Part shown: positions 27,601 to 37,547 of the stretch, piece after piece | How the letters are laid out: each line of letters starts with the position of its first letter | Numbering within the stretch: the first letter of the stretch is position 1 | Assembly: GCF_021390535.1 (NCBI RefSeq) | Contig: NZ_JAJUXG010000015.1 | Location: 186,001 to 250,000, forward strand | DNA length: 64,000 nt | Source of the DNA: Dyadobacter sp. CY312 | GTDB lineage: Bacteria > Bacteroidota > Bacteroidia > Cytophagales > Spirosomataceae | Direction of reading: 5' to 3' | Notes under the pieces: model-generated | What the model saw: only the letters and a program-made list of their open reading frames with translations | Database searches by the model: none | Told to the model about the DNA's origin: nothing | Program-made: the position numbers and the translations under genes

Positions 27601-27677
27601 ACATTCAGGCCTATGGAAGCCCGAAAATCGGTTCAACCTATTATGTGTCGATCACATTTGATGAGTTGTTGAATTGA
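24648..27677 (+). CDS. TonB-dependent outer-membrane receptor with Ala-rich insert
   Basis: 1,009 residues. Signal peptide (about 1-25), an N-terminal carboxypeptidase-like regulatory domain (about 28-110: GGTVTEASTNEPLIGVSI), a plug (about 120-240, MRGFGSTGNPRTVQMIDG) and a 22-stranded barrel predicted to the end. Length and domain order match Bacteroidota TonB receptors, but no SusD partner follows, so it is not a classical polysaccharide-utilisation pair. Residues about 698-776 are a low-complexity Ala/Gln/Val segment that looks helical and breaks the barrel. The substrate is unknown. Flanked by about 255 nt of AT-rich DNA upstream and a terminator downstream. Confidence 0.9.
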   Translation: MKSIVYQKWCCILLMLLYSSLSIAQTKIGGTVTEASTNEPLIGVSIQVKGKVIGSITDSKGNFSFTVSTAPPFTLVVSSVGFQTQEVEVAGGQSDFKIKLSEQVVLGSEIVVSASRVEENELKSPVAVEKMDIRGIRETPSTNFYDALANLKGIDMATQGVLFKSINMRGFGSTGNPRTVQMIDGMDNQAPGLNFPLDNIIGMSELDVESVEILPGAASALYGPNAINGLILMNSKSPFLYQGLSANVKSGIMHESSRTKATTPFIDGTIRYAKAFNNKVAFKVNLSYITAKDWEARNYSNLNAGGNADPRRGAGTNPDYDGVNSYGDEVQTNINAVAKTLAAGGLIPANAVDLVPNAFVSRTGFEEKDLIDYKTKSFKANAALHYRINDKIEAVAQVNYGYGTTAYTATGRYSLRNFNLTQAKLELRGDNFTVRAYTTQERSGDSYLAGLAAVSMLNDFKPHATWFGQYTGAFVQARAQGATEANAHLAARGVADQGMPVPGTDSYNALLDKYRNMPIVDGGGGFTDKTNLYHIEGFYNFKNQIKFIELLAGANYRMYQLRSAGTLFADTKDGRDGTIGINEFGAFVQAGKSLLNNHLKLSGSIRYDKNENFDGQFTPRVSAVTTFGEHNIRLSYQTGFRIPTTQNQYIDLRTPSATLIGGLPEFDARYNLANGILRQNLSAENIQKTIASDPSIVASARAYGTAAVTQAVTTAVTEKVNAAVAAGQIPNVPAVIQGAITAGVQGALPGALQAQLPGLIAQLAPAFALAKLPKYQPVKLKPERIATYEIGYKSVIAKKLFIDAYFYVSQYKNLIGGAVIVVPTEAAAPGLPIESGIGVGKRNAYSRTVNTSETINVRGFALGLNYALPKGFNIGGNVANNELTDFTPSPEVQYSQFNTPKYRYNLSFGKRITSSSFFGFNLAYRYQQAFLWESSFIIPSSDNVPLFADTKVPAISNLDAQISMKVPAIKSIIKLGGTNLIGKSYIQAYGSPKIGSTYYVSITFDELLN

Positions 27678-27726
27678 GGAGTTAAGAAGTTAGGGAAGTA
27701 AGAAGTCATAGAAGATATAGTCAGAA

Positions 27727-27766
27727 AAAAATGACCGGCGAAAATAAATCTGCCGGTCATTTTTAC
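27727..27766. terminator. Bidirectional terminator between the TonB receptor and upp
   Basis: ATGACCGGC / GCCGGTCAT stem (27731-27739, 27752-27760), A-rich before and T-rich after, so it can act on both strands. Confidence 0.85.
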
Positions 27767-27870
27767 TTGTTATATTTTAATAAACTAAACTCCTATTTTC
27801 TTTAGGCTTTGTCTGGTTTCGGGAAAAGCTAATGCCCAAATGCCAATAGCTGATGGCTAAAAAAAGTCAT

Positions 27871-28515
27871 TTACTTTGCTCCAAACGAAAGATCACCTGC
27901 ATCGCCCAGGCCGGGAACAATGTAAAACTGTTCATTTAATTTCTGATCAACCACACCAAGCCAGAGTCTGCATTGCGGAATCCGGTTTTGCAAAAAATTA
28001 ACTCCCTCAGGACAGGCAATTACAGAAGCGATGTGGGTTTGAGCGGGAATTCCGAATCGAAGCAGAGCATGGTATGCCTTTTCAAGAGAACTACCTGTGG
28101 CAAGCATCGGGTCTACCAAAATCAGCGTTTTACCAGTCAAATCCGGACTTGTTATATAATCCATTTCAACTTCAAACTCTTCATCATCACCAAGATTATG
28201 ACCACGATAAGCACCAATAAAGGCATTGTCAGCATGATCGAAAATATTGAGAAATCCCTGATGCAAGGGAAGGCCTGCCCGTAGAATTGTTGCAAGAACC
28301 ACCGGCTGAAGAAGTGATCTGGAAGGAGCAGTTCCTAATTGCGTTTCTACTTTTTCAGACCGGTAGGCTAACGTTTTCGAAATTTCGTAAGCCAGTAACT
28401 CTCCAATTCTTTCAATATTCCGCCTGAACTTCATTCTGTCTTTCTGAATATTTACATCACGAAGTTCTGCCAGATAGTGATCGGCAATGGAAGGTTTTTG
28501 AGAAAGTAAAAACAT
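27871..28515 (-). CDS. upp: Uracil phosphoribosyltransferase
   Basis: 214 residues. The PRPP-binding motif LVDPMLATGSSLEKA lies at about residue 131 and the uracil-binding region (VVDQKLNEQFYIVPGLGDAGDLSFG) closes the protein, as in type I UPRTases. It converts uracil plus PRPP to UMP in pyrimidine salvage. Convergent with the TonB receptor gene. Confidence 0.95.
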   Translation of the reverse strand: MFLLSQKPSIADHYLAELRDVNIQKDRMKFRRNIERIGELLAYEISKTLAYRSEKVETQLGTAPSRSLLQPVVLATILRAGLPLHQGFLNIFDHADNAFIGAYRGHNLGDDEEFEVEMDYITSPDLTGKTLILVDPMLATGSSLEKAYHALLRFGIPAQTHIASVIACPEGVNFLQNRIPQCRLWLGVVDQKLNEQFYIVPGLGDAGDLSFGAK

Positions 28516-28641
28516 AAATTTGACAGTTTTTTAGACTACTTCATGCAAGATAATACAAATTCATTGACGTAATTTGAACCTCTAATTCAAAAAGTTAGAA
28601 TTATAGGACTACACTATGCGAATAAAAGAATTTTAGCCATT

Positions 28642-30393
28642 ATGAATCAACGATTTACTGAATTATCCAGATTCTTACTTATTCTTCTCATATCAGTATC
28701 ATACGCACAGGCACAGAGTTCCTTTATTCCGCTTAATGATGATTATTACCACCTGATAGATCGCCTCGAAATTAAAAGAGGAAAGTTAAGCGAAGGTTTC
28801 CATAGCGCTGTAAAACCATTTGAAAGAAAAGCCGTTGTTGCCCTTACCGATTCTATTCTGAAAGAAGGGGATGTTGCATTAACCAGCAGGGATTGGGAGA
28901 CCATTGATTATTTGCGCGAGGATAGTTGGGAATGGGCTCAAAAAATGGCTTCCACAGATTCAGCCCACTACAATAGACTTGCTCGGCTTGGATGGTTCAA
29001 ATCCCCTCCGGCGGGTCAAAAAAGAAAATTCTGGGAACATGCTGCTGATCTGTACAGCATTCACAACAAAGACTTCGACCTCCATTTTAACTTTGTTACC
29101 ACAAACTTTGTAGGAAAAGACAGCCAGACTAGTAAATCGCTATGGTTTACCGGACGTGGTGTTGAACTTCGCGGCATGATCGGTGATAAACTTGGATTTT
29201 ACACCTTTGTGGCTGATAATCAGGGATTATTCCCTAAGTATGCAATGGATTTTGCTCCACAATATACTTTTCCGGGAGAAGGTCTTGCCAAAACTAGTGC
29301 CAGCAAAGGAACTATTGATTTCCTTACGGCCAGAGGTTATGTAACGTTCAAGCCCATAAAACAAATCAATGTTAAATTCGGGCATGACCATAATGTTTTT
29401 GGTAGTGGATTTCGCTCATTGATTTTGTCAGACAACAGTAGTCCTTATTTGTTTCTGCGTCTGGATACCCAGTTAGGTCGTTTTAAGTATACCAACCTGT
29501 GGACCAGCATGCTCAACAACGATGAGAGAGCCTGGAATAACGGCCTCCGGGGTAAAAAATTTGCTGCGGTTCACCATCTCAGTGTTAACCTGACTGACAA
29601 GATCAATATCGGGATATTTGAGGCGGAAGTTTTTAATCGTGATTCTGTTGGCGGTGGTTATGACCTTAATTACCTGAATCCAATTATATTTTACCGTTAT
29701 GTAGAATCATATATAGGGAGCGAGGATAATGCGCTTCTTGGCCTAGACTTCCGTTGGCTTGTCGGCAAAAAAGCATCTCTTTACAGTCAGTTTGTATTGG
29801 ATGAATTTCTTACCAAATACCTTTTTAACGGAAGCAAATCCTGGACAAACAAGTATAGCCTTCAGGTAGGTGGAAAATACGTGGATGCCTTTGGCATACC
29901 CGACCTCGATATACAGGCGGAGTATAATCTCGTGCGACCCTACACCTATTCTCATAAGGATGGAGGAAGAAACTATGCCCATTACGGTCAATCGCTGGCA
30001 CACCCGCTCGGCGCCAATTTCCGTGAATTCATCGGAATCATCCGGTACAAGCCCACATCGCGGCTTTCTCTGTATGGTACACTTATGTTAGCTAATAAAG
30101 GAAGAGACCCGCACAATCAAAATTTTGGGGGAGATATTTCAAAAAGTTACGAGGACCGAACACAAATACCAGGTTATGAAAAGGGTTTTGGAAACCGCAT
30201 CGGTCAGGGTATTACCACCAAAAATGTGTCGACCGATTTGCGGTTAAGCTACGCTCTTGCGCACAACCTTTTTGTAGATGGCCGGTACTTAATCCGTAAT
30301 TTGAAATCGGATAATGCTGATTTTGCTCAAAAGTCCAACGTTTTCTCCATTGCGATACGTTACAATATGACATACCGTCAGCAAGCATTCTAA
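28642..30393 (+). CDS. Outer-membrane beta-barrel protein, Wzi/RemB-like
   Basis: 583 residues. A signal peptide (to about 25, ending AQAQ) then IPLNDDYYHLIDRLEIKRGKL, the opening seen in Bacteroidota proteins annotated as capsule assembly Wzi family or gliding-associated RemB-like. The rest alternates aromatic and polar residues as in a barrel and ends in aromatic/hydrophobic strands (SIAIRYNMTY). The assignment comes from recollection of family style and not from a decisive motif. Upstream of nadC by 62 nt on the same strand. Confidence 0.6.
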   Translation: MNQRFTELSRFLLILLISVSYAQAQSSFIPLNDDYYHLIDRLEIKRGKLSEGFHSAVKPFERKAVVALTDSILKEGDVALTSRDWETIDYLREDSWEWAQKMASTDSAHYNRLARLGWFKSPPAGQKRKFWEHAADLYSIHNKDFDLHFNFVTTNFVGKDSQTSKSLWFTGRGVELRGMIGDKLGFYTFVADNQGLFPKYAMDFAPQYTFPGEGLAKTSASKGTIDFLTARGYVTFKPIKQINVKFGHDHNVFGSGFRSLILSDNSSPYLFLRLDTQLGRFKYTNLWTSMLNNDERAWNNGLRGKKFAAVHHLSVNLTDKINIGIFEAEVFNRDSVGGGYDLNYLNPIIFYRYVESYIGSEDNALLGLDFRWLVGKKASLYSQFVLDEFLTKYLFNGSKSWTNKYSLQVGGKYVDAFGIPDLDIQAEYNLVRPYTYSHKDGGRNYAHYGQSLAHPLGANFREFIGIIRYKPTSRLSLYGTLMLANKGRDPHNQNFGGDISKSYEDRTQIPGYEKGFGNRIGQGITTKNVSTDLRLSYALAHNLFVDGRYLIRNLKSDNADFAQKSNVFSIAIRYNMTYRQQAF

Positions 30394-30455
30394 AACATTT
30401 CTACATCAGAAATTTGAATTTAATCCATTATTAAGCCCCGGACCAATTCATAAAT

Positions 30456-31319
30456 ATGGAAACAGACCCACATCAAATCCGTGATTTAATTCGCCTCGCT
30501 TTACTTGAAGATATTGGCGATGGCGACCATTCCTCTCTCTCTTCTGTACCAGCCGATGCGACCAAGCGGGCACATTTGCTTGTAAAACAGGACGGTATAC
30601 TTGCTGGCGTAGAGGTTGCCCTGATCATTTTTGAAGAAACCGCACTTTTTTACAATGATCCTGCACTTAAAATTGAAGTGTTACTTCGGGACGGAGCGGC
30701 AGTCAAAAGAGGCGATGTGGTGTTAACCGCAGAAGGAAACGCAAGACTGATTTTAAAATCAGAAAGACTGGTACTCAACATCATGCAACGTATGAGCGGC
30801 ATTGCAACTTATGCCAATCAGATGACAGACCTGATCAGCGACCTGCCGGTAAAATTACTCGACACCAGAAAAACTACACCCAATTTCCGCGTATTTGAAA
30901 AAATGGCGGTAAAAATTGGCGGAGCTGTAAATCATAGAATGGGGCTGTACGACATGATTATGTTGAAGGACAATCATGTTGATTATGCCGGAGGAATTGA
31001 AAAAGCGATTAACAGTGCAAATGCTTATCTGAAAGAAACCGGTAAAAAATTAAAGATAGAGATAGAAACCCGCAACCTGGAAGAAGTGAAGGAAGTACTT
31101 CGTGTGGGAAATGTAGACATCATTATGCTGGACAACTTTTCGATTGAAGGTTTGCGTGAAGCTGTTAAAGTAATCGGAGGACGATATGAGACCGAAGCTT
31201 CCGGAAACATAACTGAAAAAACTTTACGTGCAGTAGCCGAAACCGGGGTGGATGGTATATCGAGCGGTGCGCTGACGCACCAGGCACGAAGTCTGGATTT
31301 GAGTTTAAAAGCCTTTTAA
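30456..31319 (+). CDS. nadC: Nicotinate-nucleotide pyrophosphorylase (carboxylating)
   Basis: 287 residues, family length. LLEDIGDGDHSS at the start, LVLNIMQRMSGIAT, LLDTRKTTPNFRVFEKMAV and MLKDNHVDYAGG are the quinolinate PRTase hallmarks. It forms nicotinate mononucleotide from quinolinate and PRPP in de novo NAD synthesis. It complements the NAD kinase gene in the same window. Confidence 0.96.
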   Translation: METDPHQIRDLIRLALLEDIGDGDHSSLSSVPADATKRAHLLVKQDGILAGVEVALIIFEETALFYNDPALKIEVLLRDGAAVKRGDVVLTAEGNARLILKSERLVLNIMQRMSGIATYANQMTDLISDLPVKLLDTRKTTPNFRVFEKMAVKIGGAVNHRMGLYDMIMLKDNHVDYAGGIEKAINSANAYLKETGKKLKIEIETRNLEEVKEVLRVGNVDIIMLDNFSIEGLREAVKVIGGRYETEASGNITEKTLRAVAETGVDGISSGALTHQARSLDLSLKAF

Positions 31320-31342
31320 CCGCTAACTAAAACACAAAACGT

Positions 31343-33463
31343 ATGCTGAAAATATACAAAGCGGCATACGGCTCAAATACCTTGAAGGGAAACCTTGCAC
31401 TGAAATATTCATTGCTGGTTTCCCTTTTTTTCTTGTTCGCAGGAAAACTCAAAGCACAAAATCCTCCCAGACAGGAAATAGATATCAACCAGTTTATACA
31501 GACCTTGTTTCCTGTTCCATCCGAAGACTCCAATTACGAAGATCTCTACGAATCCCTATTTCAGCTCTACGCCAATCCGCTGGATCTGAACACAGCCAGC
31601 AGCGATGAGCTGGCTGCAACATTTATACTTACCAATCAGCAAATACAATCTCTTTTAGCCCATCGCGTAAAACTGGGACCGTTTATCTCGCTTTACGAAT
31701 TACAATCGGTACCGGGTTTTGATCTGGCTACCATATATCGGCTCCTTCCATTTGTCACGGTCGAACCCAGACAAATGTCTCTTAAGCAAAGTCTTAAAAA
31801 TCCCTCACAGCATTTTCTCATGCTACGCTCCGGTCGGCTTTTGGAACAACAAAAAGGTTTTTCAGAAATTGATACAACTTCCCGATCTACTTCACGGTAC
31901 AAAGGCAATCCATTGTATGGCTACATCCGTTATCGTAACGCAAGGACCGGCGTTTACAGCTTCGGGTTAACCATTGAAAAAGATGCGGGTGAAAAGTGGT
32001 GGGAATGGAAACCGGGAAGACAGATATTCGGTCCTGATTTTAGCTCTTTTCATGCTCAGATTATGAACCGGAGAAAACTGAAAAATCTCATTATCGGCGA
32101 TTTTCAGATGCAGGCAGGACAGGGCATGGTAATGGCCGCCGGATTTTCACTTGGAAAGGGCTCCGAGGTCATTCGTACTACATACAGAAGTACCCTTGGA
32201 CTAAGGCCATATACCTCCGTATTGGAGGCCAACTTTTTCAGGGGTATTGCTGCTACTTACGCCATATCCAAACAAGTAGAGGTAACATCCTTTTATTCCC
32301 GAACACGAAGAGACGCCAGCATAGATGAAAATTCTGATGAAAACATGGTCTCATCGCTGCTCATTTCCGGTTACCACAGAACACCCGCCGAACGGGAAAA
32401 GCACAATACCATATCGGAGCAAAATATTGGTCTTCACGGGCTATATAAAATCCCATCTCAGAAAGGTCAGATTGGCATAACCCTTCTCAATACCAATTAC
32501 GGTTCTTATCTTTTGAAAAAGGATGTGCCATATAATTTGTTTGAATTCAGAGGCAAGCACAATCTCACAACAGGAATACATGGCGATTACCGCTGGCAGA
32601 ATTTCCACTTTTTTGGAGAAGGCGCACGATCCGGCAACGGAGGAAAAGGCGGCATTGCAGGGCTCATTGCGGGACTGGGAAAAACATTTGATTTCACCAT
32701 GCTGCTGAGGCATTATGATAAAAATTTTCACACTTTTTACGGGAATTCGGTCAGTGAAGCAACGCGCCCGATTAATGAATCCGGGACATATTGGGGGCTG
32801 CGATATAGCCCGAATCGCCGCTGGCAGTTCAGTACCTATTACGACAGATTCAATTTCCCCTGGCTGAAATATCAGATTAATGCACCTTCGGGCGGATATG
32901 ATATTTATTTACATGTATTGTGGAAACCCAACAAACGCTTTAATGCTTATGCTCTTTTTCATGAAAAACACAAACCGCATAATCTGCCCGAAGCGAATTC
33001 CGCTATATCTCCTGTTGCTGAATCAGTGCGAAGAAGTGCGCTGATCAATATAGAGTATGAAGTCCCGCTTCGCTTTTCTGTCCGAACCCGTTTACAAGGT
33101 GGAGATTTTGGATATAAAAAAAATACTTCTTCCAGAGGATTTACCATTCTTCAGGACATAACATGGAAATTTTCGCGCATAGAATTCAGCGGTAGATTTG
33201 CCTTTTTTGCAACCGATGACTATGACAGCCGCCAATATGTTTATGAAAAAGATATGTTATACGCTTTCTCATTACCAGCTTATTACGACAGAGGAACACG
33301 GCATTACCTCATGGCACGTTATAACTTATCAAAACACATGAAAGTATGGCTTCGATGGTCACAAACGCGATATTCCAGGCTGGAAACGATCAGTTCAGCT
33401 TTGAACGAAATTAAAGGAAATAAACGGAGTGAATTGAAAATGCAGGTCATGTACCAGTTTTGA
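31343..33463 (+). CDS. Helix-hairpin-helix domain outer-membrane protein
   Basis: 706 residues. A signal peptide (about 25-46 if the first ATG is used) is followed by paired ComEA-like HhH motifs (about 75-135: LDLNTASSDELAATFIL, then HRVKLGPFISLYELQSVPGF) and then a long barrel-like region with alternating aromatic residues ending KMQVMYQF. An HhH fold joined to a predicted outer-membrane barrel is a Bacteroidota architecture of unknown function. Whether the HhH part binds DNA is unknown. Its stop overlaps the leader of recQ, and no terminator separates them. Confidence 0.75.
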   Translation: MLKIYKAAYGSNTLKGNLALKYSLLVSLFFLFAGKLKAQNPPRQEIDINQFIQTLFPVPSEDSNYEDLYESLFQLYANPLDLNTASSDELAATFILTNQQIQSLLAHRVKLGPFISLYELQSVPGFDLATIYRLLPFVTVEPRQMSLKQSLKNPSQHFLMLRSGRLLEQQKGFSEIDTTSRSTSRYKGNPLYGYIRYRNARTGVYSFGLTIEKDAGEKWWEWKPGRQIFGPDFSSFHAQIMNRRKLKNLIIGDFQMQAGQGMVMAAGFSLGKGSEVIRTTYRSTLGLRPYTSVLEANFFRGIAATYAISKQVEVTSFYSRTRRDASIDENSDENMVSSLLISGYHRTPAEREKHNTISEQNIGLHGLYKIPSQKGQIGITLLNTNYGSYLLKKDVPYNLFEFRGKHNLTTGIHGDYRWQNFHFFGEGARSGNGGKGGIAGLIAGLGKTFDFTMLLRHYDKNFHTFYGNSVSEATRPINESGTYWGLRYSPNRRWQFSTYYDRFNFPWLKYQINAPSGGYDIYLHVLWKPNKRFNAYALFHEKHKPHNLPEANSAISPVAESVRRSALINIEYEVPLRFSVRTRLQGGDFGYKKNTSSRGFTILQDITWKFSRIEFSGRFAFFATDDYDSRQYVYEKDMLYAFSLPAYYDRGTRHYLMARYNLSKHMKVWLRWSQTRYSRLETISSALNEIKGNKRSELKMQVMYQF

Positions 33464-33492
33464 ATTCTTACTTTTGCGGTAAATTTATTCCC

Positions 33493-35640
33493 ATGAGCAT
33501 TACAAAAGAGGACGTTTTAAAAAAATATTTCGGTTACGATTCATTCCGTCCGCAGCAATCTGAGATTATTGACACCGTCATGCATAATCAGGATTGCCTA
33601 GTATTGATGCCTACCGGAGGTGGGAAATCGGTTTGTTTTCAAATTCCTGCAATCCTCCGCCCAGGACTTACCGTCGTTATTTCACCACTAATTGCATTGA
33701 TGAAAGACCAGGTGGAGGCACTGAGAGGGAATGGGGTAAATGCTGCTTTTTTGAACTCTTCACTATCCTCAGCTGAACAGGATCAAGTGATGTGGCAGGC
33801 TAAAATCGGCGAACTAAAATTGCTCTACATCGCACCTGAGCGACTTTTTTCAGGAAACACTTTCGATTTTCTGCGTGAATGGAATGTCAATTTGTTTGCG
33901 ATTGATGAATCACATTGTATTTCTTCCTGGGGCCACGATTTTCGGCCCGAATATCGACAGCTAAGTAGTTTAAAACAACGCTTTCCGAATGTGCCGGTGA
34001 TTGCGCTCACAGCAACAGCTGACCGCGTAACACGAAGGGATATATTAAAACAGTTGGGAATTGAGCACGCTGAAACCTTTGTAGCTAGTTTTGACCGTCC
34101 AAATTTGAGCCTGAGTGTACTTCCAGGCAGAAAACGGATTCCACAGATACAGAGCTTTATAAAAAAGCACGAAAATCAGGCTGGGATCATTTATTGCCTG
34201 AGTCGGAAAGGGACCGAAACCGTAGCAGCCAGTTTGCAAAAAGCAGGGTTTAAAGCAGAATTTTATCATGCAGGTTTACCATCCGAGAAACGCTCAAAAG
34301 TTCAGGAGCAATTTTTAAAAGATGATATTCAGATCATTGTAGCTACGATAGCCTTCGGAATGGGGATCGACAAATCGAATGTCCGCTGGGTAATTCATTA
34401 CAATTTACCTTCCAATGTGGAAAGCTTTTACCAGGAAATAGGCCGCGCCGGGCGTGACGGATCAGCTTCCGACACGGCGCTTTTTTACAGCTACATGGAT
34501 ATCATCACGCGACAAGATATGATCAATAATTCGGAGCAGTCGGAAGAGCAAAAGGAATTGCTCCACGCCAAACTGAACCGAATGAAGCAGTATGCCGAAG
34601 CTGACATTTGCCGTAGGAGAATACTGCTGAGTTATTTTAATGAAGCTGTGGAGCAGGATTGTGGCAATTGCGATGTTTGCCAAAACCCAAGAACCAGGTT
34701 TGATGCGACGATCATAGCCCAAAAAGCACTGTCGGCCATTGTAAGAACAGACCAAAAAATTGCAATGGGAATGCTCATTGATATTCTCAGAGGAAGCCGC
34801 AACAGGGCTATACTTCAGCACGGCTATGACCGACTGCCTACATTTGGCGTTGGACACGATTTGCGCGGAGAAGAATGGGCAGAATATCTAAGCCAGCTGC
34901 TCAATTCGGGAGCCATGGATATTGCATATGATGAGGCGCATTCATTTAAGCTGAATCCTTTCAGCCGGCAAATTCTGAAAGGTGAAAGGAAAGTAGAGCT
35001 GGTCAAATTTATTCCGTTGGCAGAACGTAAAGCCCGCGAGGAAGAACTTGCTCCAAAGGAAAAGCCAAAACAGGAAATTATCCGGGATGCCCTTTTCGAG
35101 AAACTTCGTACTTTACGAAAACAGATCGCCGATTCGCTGGGTGTTCCACCTTACGTTGTTTTCAGTGACGCCACATTGTCGGAAATGGCGCAGAAAAAAC
35201 CGGTTTCCGAAGCTCAAATGAAGACAGTTTCCGGAATAGGTGCAGAAAAATTCAGGCGATATGGAGAAACGTTTATCAACGAAATAGTCGCATTCGCCAG
35301 AGAAAATACACAGCCCGGAACACGTGTAGTGAAAGGATTGACATACATTGAAACCCTTGACCTCTACAAAGCCGGCTATTCGGTGAAGGTAATTGGTGAG
35401 AAGAGGGATCTTAATCCCATGACCATACTTTCGCATCTTATCAAGCTAAAAGAAGACGGCCACCAAATTGATCTGAAAGCACTGATAGATGACAAATCCT
35501 ATCAAACCATTATAAAAGCAGCACAGGAAATGAGCATCCGTAAAGCGGATCCAATAAAGCCTTTATTCGAGCTTTTGAATGAAGTATATGATTACGGGCA
35601 GATAAAATTGGCACTGACGATTATGGAGGAGGAGATGTAA
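33493..35640 (+). CDS. recQ: ATP-dependent DNA helicase RecQ
   Basis: 715 residues from ATG 33493. Helicase core with FRPQQSEII, PTGGGKSVCFQIP (Walker A, about 40) and DESHCISSWGHDFRPEY, then the zinc-binding RQC region (Cys-rich: ADICRRRILLSYF, then DCGNCDVC). After it come a winged helix, an HRDC domain (about 555-615, VFSDATLSEMAQKKP) and a C-terminal helix-turn-helix (about 620-680). It unwinds recombination intermediates. A TTG at 33460 is rejected. Confidence 0.94.
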   Translation: MSITKEDVLKKYFGYDSFRPQQSEIIDTVMHNQDCLVLMPTGGGKSVCFQIPAILRPGLTVVISPLIALMKDQVEALRGNGVNAAFLNSSLSSAEQDQVMWQAKIGELKLLYIAPERLFSGNTFDFLREWNVNLFAIDESHCISSWGHDFRPEYRQLSSLKQRFPNVPVIALTATADRVTRRDILKQLGIEHAETFVASFDRPNLSLSVLPGRKRIPQIQSFIKKHENQAGIIYCLSRKGTETVAASLQKAGFKAEFYHAGLPSEKRSKVQEQFLKDDIQIIVATIAFGMGIDKSNVRWVIHYNLPSNVESFYQEIGRAGRDGSASDTALFYSYMDIITRQDMINNSEQSEEQKELLHAKLNRMKQYAEADICRRRILLSYFNEAVEQDCGNCDVCQNPRTRFDATIIAQKALSAIVRTDQKIAMGMLIDILRGSRNRAILQHGYDRLPTFGVGHDLRGEEWAEYLSQLLNSGAMDIAYDEAHSFKLNPFSRQILKGERKVELVKFIPLAERKAREEELAPKEKPKQEIIRDALFEKLRTLRKQIADSLGVPPYVVFSDATLSEMAQKKPVSEAQMKTVSGIGAEKFRRYGETFINEIVAFARENTQPGTRVVKGLTYIETLDLYKAGYSVKVIGEKRDLNPMTILSHLIKLKEDGHQIDLKALIDDKSYQTIIKAAQEMSIRKADPIKPLFELLNEVYDYGQIKLALTIMEEEM

Positions 35641-35761
35641 CATTACGGCAGAATAGGCACGTCCAAGACTTTGCTCAGTTCAATTTTTTAGAAATATTTT
35701 ACCAAAAAAAATCTTTCTTTGCAAATTGCTTTTGAAACAAACCACGGCGAGCTGTATTCTT

Positions 35762-37471
35762 ATGTCATCATCACAAACTGAATCAAAAAACACCTTCGAT
35801 GCCATCGTAATCGGCTCCGGCATTAGTGGTGGCTGGGCTGCGAAAGAACTGTGCGACAAAGGCTTGCAAACGCTGGTTCTTGAAAGAGGACGGAATGTTG
35901 TTCACAATCAGGATTACCCTACTACCCACATGGCGCCCTGGGAGTTTCCCCATCGGGGACGAATGCCAAAAGAATTTTTAGATGAAAATCCGCTCATAAG
36001 TAAAGCCGCAGGCTTTGACGACGCAACTGATCATTTTTTTATTAAAGACAAAGACCATCCTTATATTCAGGAAAAACCATTCGATTGGATCCGGGGATAT
36101 CAGGTTGGAGGCAAATCGCTGACCTGGGGAAGAGCCTGCCAGCGTTGGAGCGATTTTGAATTCTCTGCGCCGCAACGTTTCGGCTACGGCATCGACTGGC
36201 CTATTCGTTATGCCGATGTGGCTCCATGGTATTCGCATGTTGAAAAGTTCATTGGAGTATGTGGAAATAAAGACGGAATCGAAGCCATGCCAGATGGTGA
36301 GTTCCTGCGTCCTTTCGATCTGAACTGCGTTGAATCTGCTGTTCAGAAAAGTATTCGTGAAAATTATAAAGATCGCCATTTGGTTGCCGCACGCTGGGCA
36401 CATATCACCGAACCTCAGGAAATCCATTTGCAGCAAGGGCGCGGTCAATGTCAGGCGAGGAACATGTGTATGCGTGGTTGTCCATACGGCGGATATTTCA
36501 GTTCTGTTTCATCAACACTACCTTGGGCTCAGAAAACAGGAAATCTCACCATCAGACCTCACTCCGTTGTACATTCCATTATTTACGATGAAGAAAAAGG
36601 CAGGGCCGTTGGTGTGAAAGTGATTGATGCAGAAACGAAAGAAGAAGTTGATTTTTTTGCCAAAATAATATTTCTCAATGCCTCAGCATTGAATAGCACG
36701 CTGGTTTTACTCAATTCACGCTCAAAGCGCTTTCCAAACGGTCTTGGAAATGATAGCGGACTATTGGGTAAGTACGTTGCGTTTCACAATTACCGGGCTT
36801 CTGTCGGTGGAGTTATTGACGGTTTTGAAGATAAATATTACTTCGGTCGTAACCCTACCGAACCTATATTGGCCAACTACCGGAATCTTCACAAACAGGA
36901 TACCGATTACCTCGGCGGCTTTACAACCTTTATGGGAGCACACCGTATGCGAGGTAAGCAGAGCGATGAGGCTGCTTCATTTGGTCCTGATTTCAAAAAA
37001 AATATGTCAGAGCCCGGAGGCTGGCGCGTGTATATGTATATGCAGGGAGAAACCATCCCAAAGGAAACCAATTATGTCAAACTAAGTCCGGATCAAAAAG
37101 ATCAATGGGCAATACCGTTGTTAGTCACCCATGTGGATTATGACGACAATGACGAAAAGATGATTAAGGATTTTCTGGCGCAGAGCAAGGAGATGTTGGA
37201 GAAGGCAGGATGCAGGGATGTTCAGACACATGACAGCAAACAAGCTCCCGGACTGGATATACATGAAATGGGTGGCGCCAGAATGGGCCATGATCCTAAA
37301 ACCTCCATTTTGAACAAACACAATCAGCTTCATCTTTGTAAAAATGTGTTTGTAACAGATGGTGCCTGCATGACCAGCACCGGAAACCAAAGTCCGTCGA
37401 TCTTATACATGGCCCTCACGGCGCGTGCGGTGGACTTCGCTGTTGGTGAAGTTAAAATGGGAAATTTGTAA
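35762..37471 (+). CDS. GMC-family FAD-dependent oxidoreductase
   Basis: 569 residues from ATG 35762. N-terminal AIVIGSGISGGWAAKELCDKG binds FAD, and the C-terminal HEMGGARMGHDPKTS and STGNQSPSILYMALTARA give the GMC C-domain with its catalytic His/Asn region. RNMCMRGCPYGGYFS is a Cys-rich stretch shared with gluconate 2-dehydrogenase-like members. Likely oxidises a sugar or polyol. Its partner subunit (gluconate_2-dh3-like) is not in the immediate vicinity. Confidence 0.88.
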   Translation: MSSSQTESKNTFDAIVIGSGISGGWAAKELCDKGLQTLVLERGRNVVHNQDYPTTHMAPWEFPHRGRMPKEFLDENPLISKAAGFDDATDHFFIKDKDHPYIQEKPFDWIRGYQVGGKSLTWGRACQRWSDFEFSAPQRFGYGIDWPIRYADVAPWYSHVEKFIGVCGNKDGIEAMPDGEFLRPFDLNCVESAVQKSIRENYKDRHLVAARWAHITEPQEIHLQQGRGQCQARNMCMRGCPYGGYFSSVSSTLPWAQKTGNLTIRPHSVVHSIIYDEEKGRAVGVKVIDAETKEEVDFFAKIIFLNASALNSTLVLLNSRSKRFPNGLGNDSGLLGKYVAFHNYRASVGGVIDGFEDKYYFGRNPTEPILANYRNLHKQDTDYLGGFTTFMGAHRMRGKQSDEAASFGPDFKKNMSEPGGWRVYMYMQGETIPKETNYVKLSPDQKDQWAIPLLVTHVDYDDNDEKMIKDFLAQSKEMLEKAGCRDVQTHDSKQAPGLDIHEMGGARMGHDPKTSILNKHNQLHLCKNVFVTDGACMTSTGNQSPSILYMALTARAVDFAVGEVKMGNL

Positions 37472-37547
37472 TTATATTACCATTGTCAGGTAAAAATTGT
37501 AAAGTAGCGTCCATATCTTTACAAAAACTATAACATCGAATTCTAAA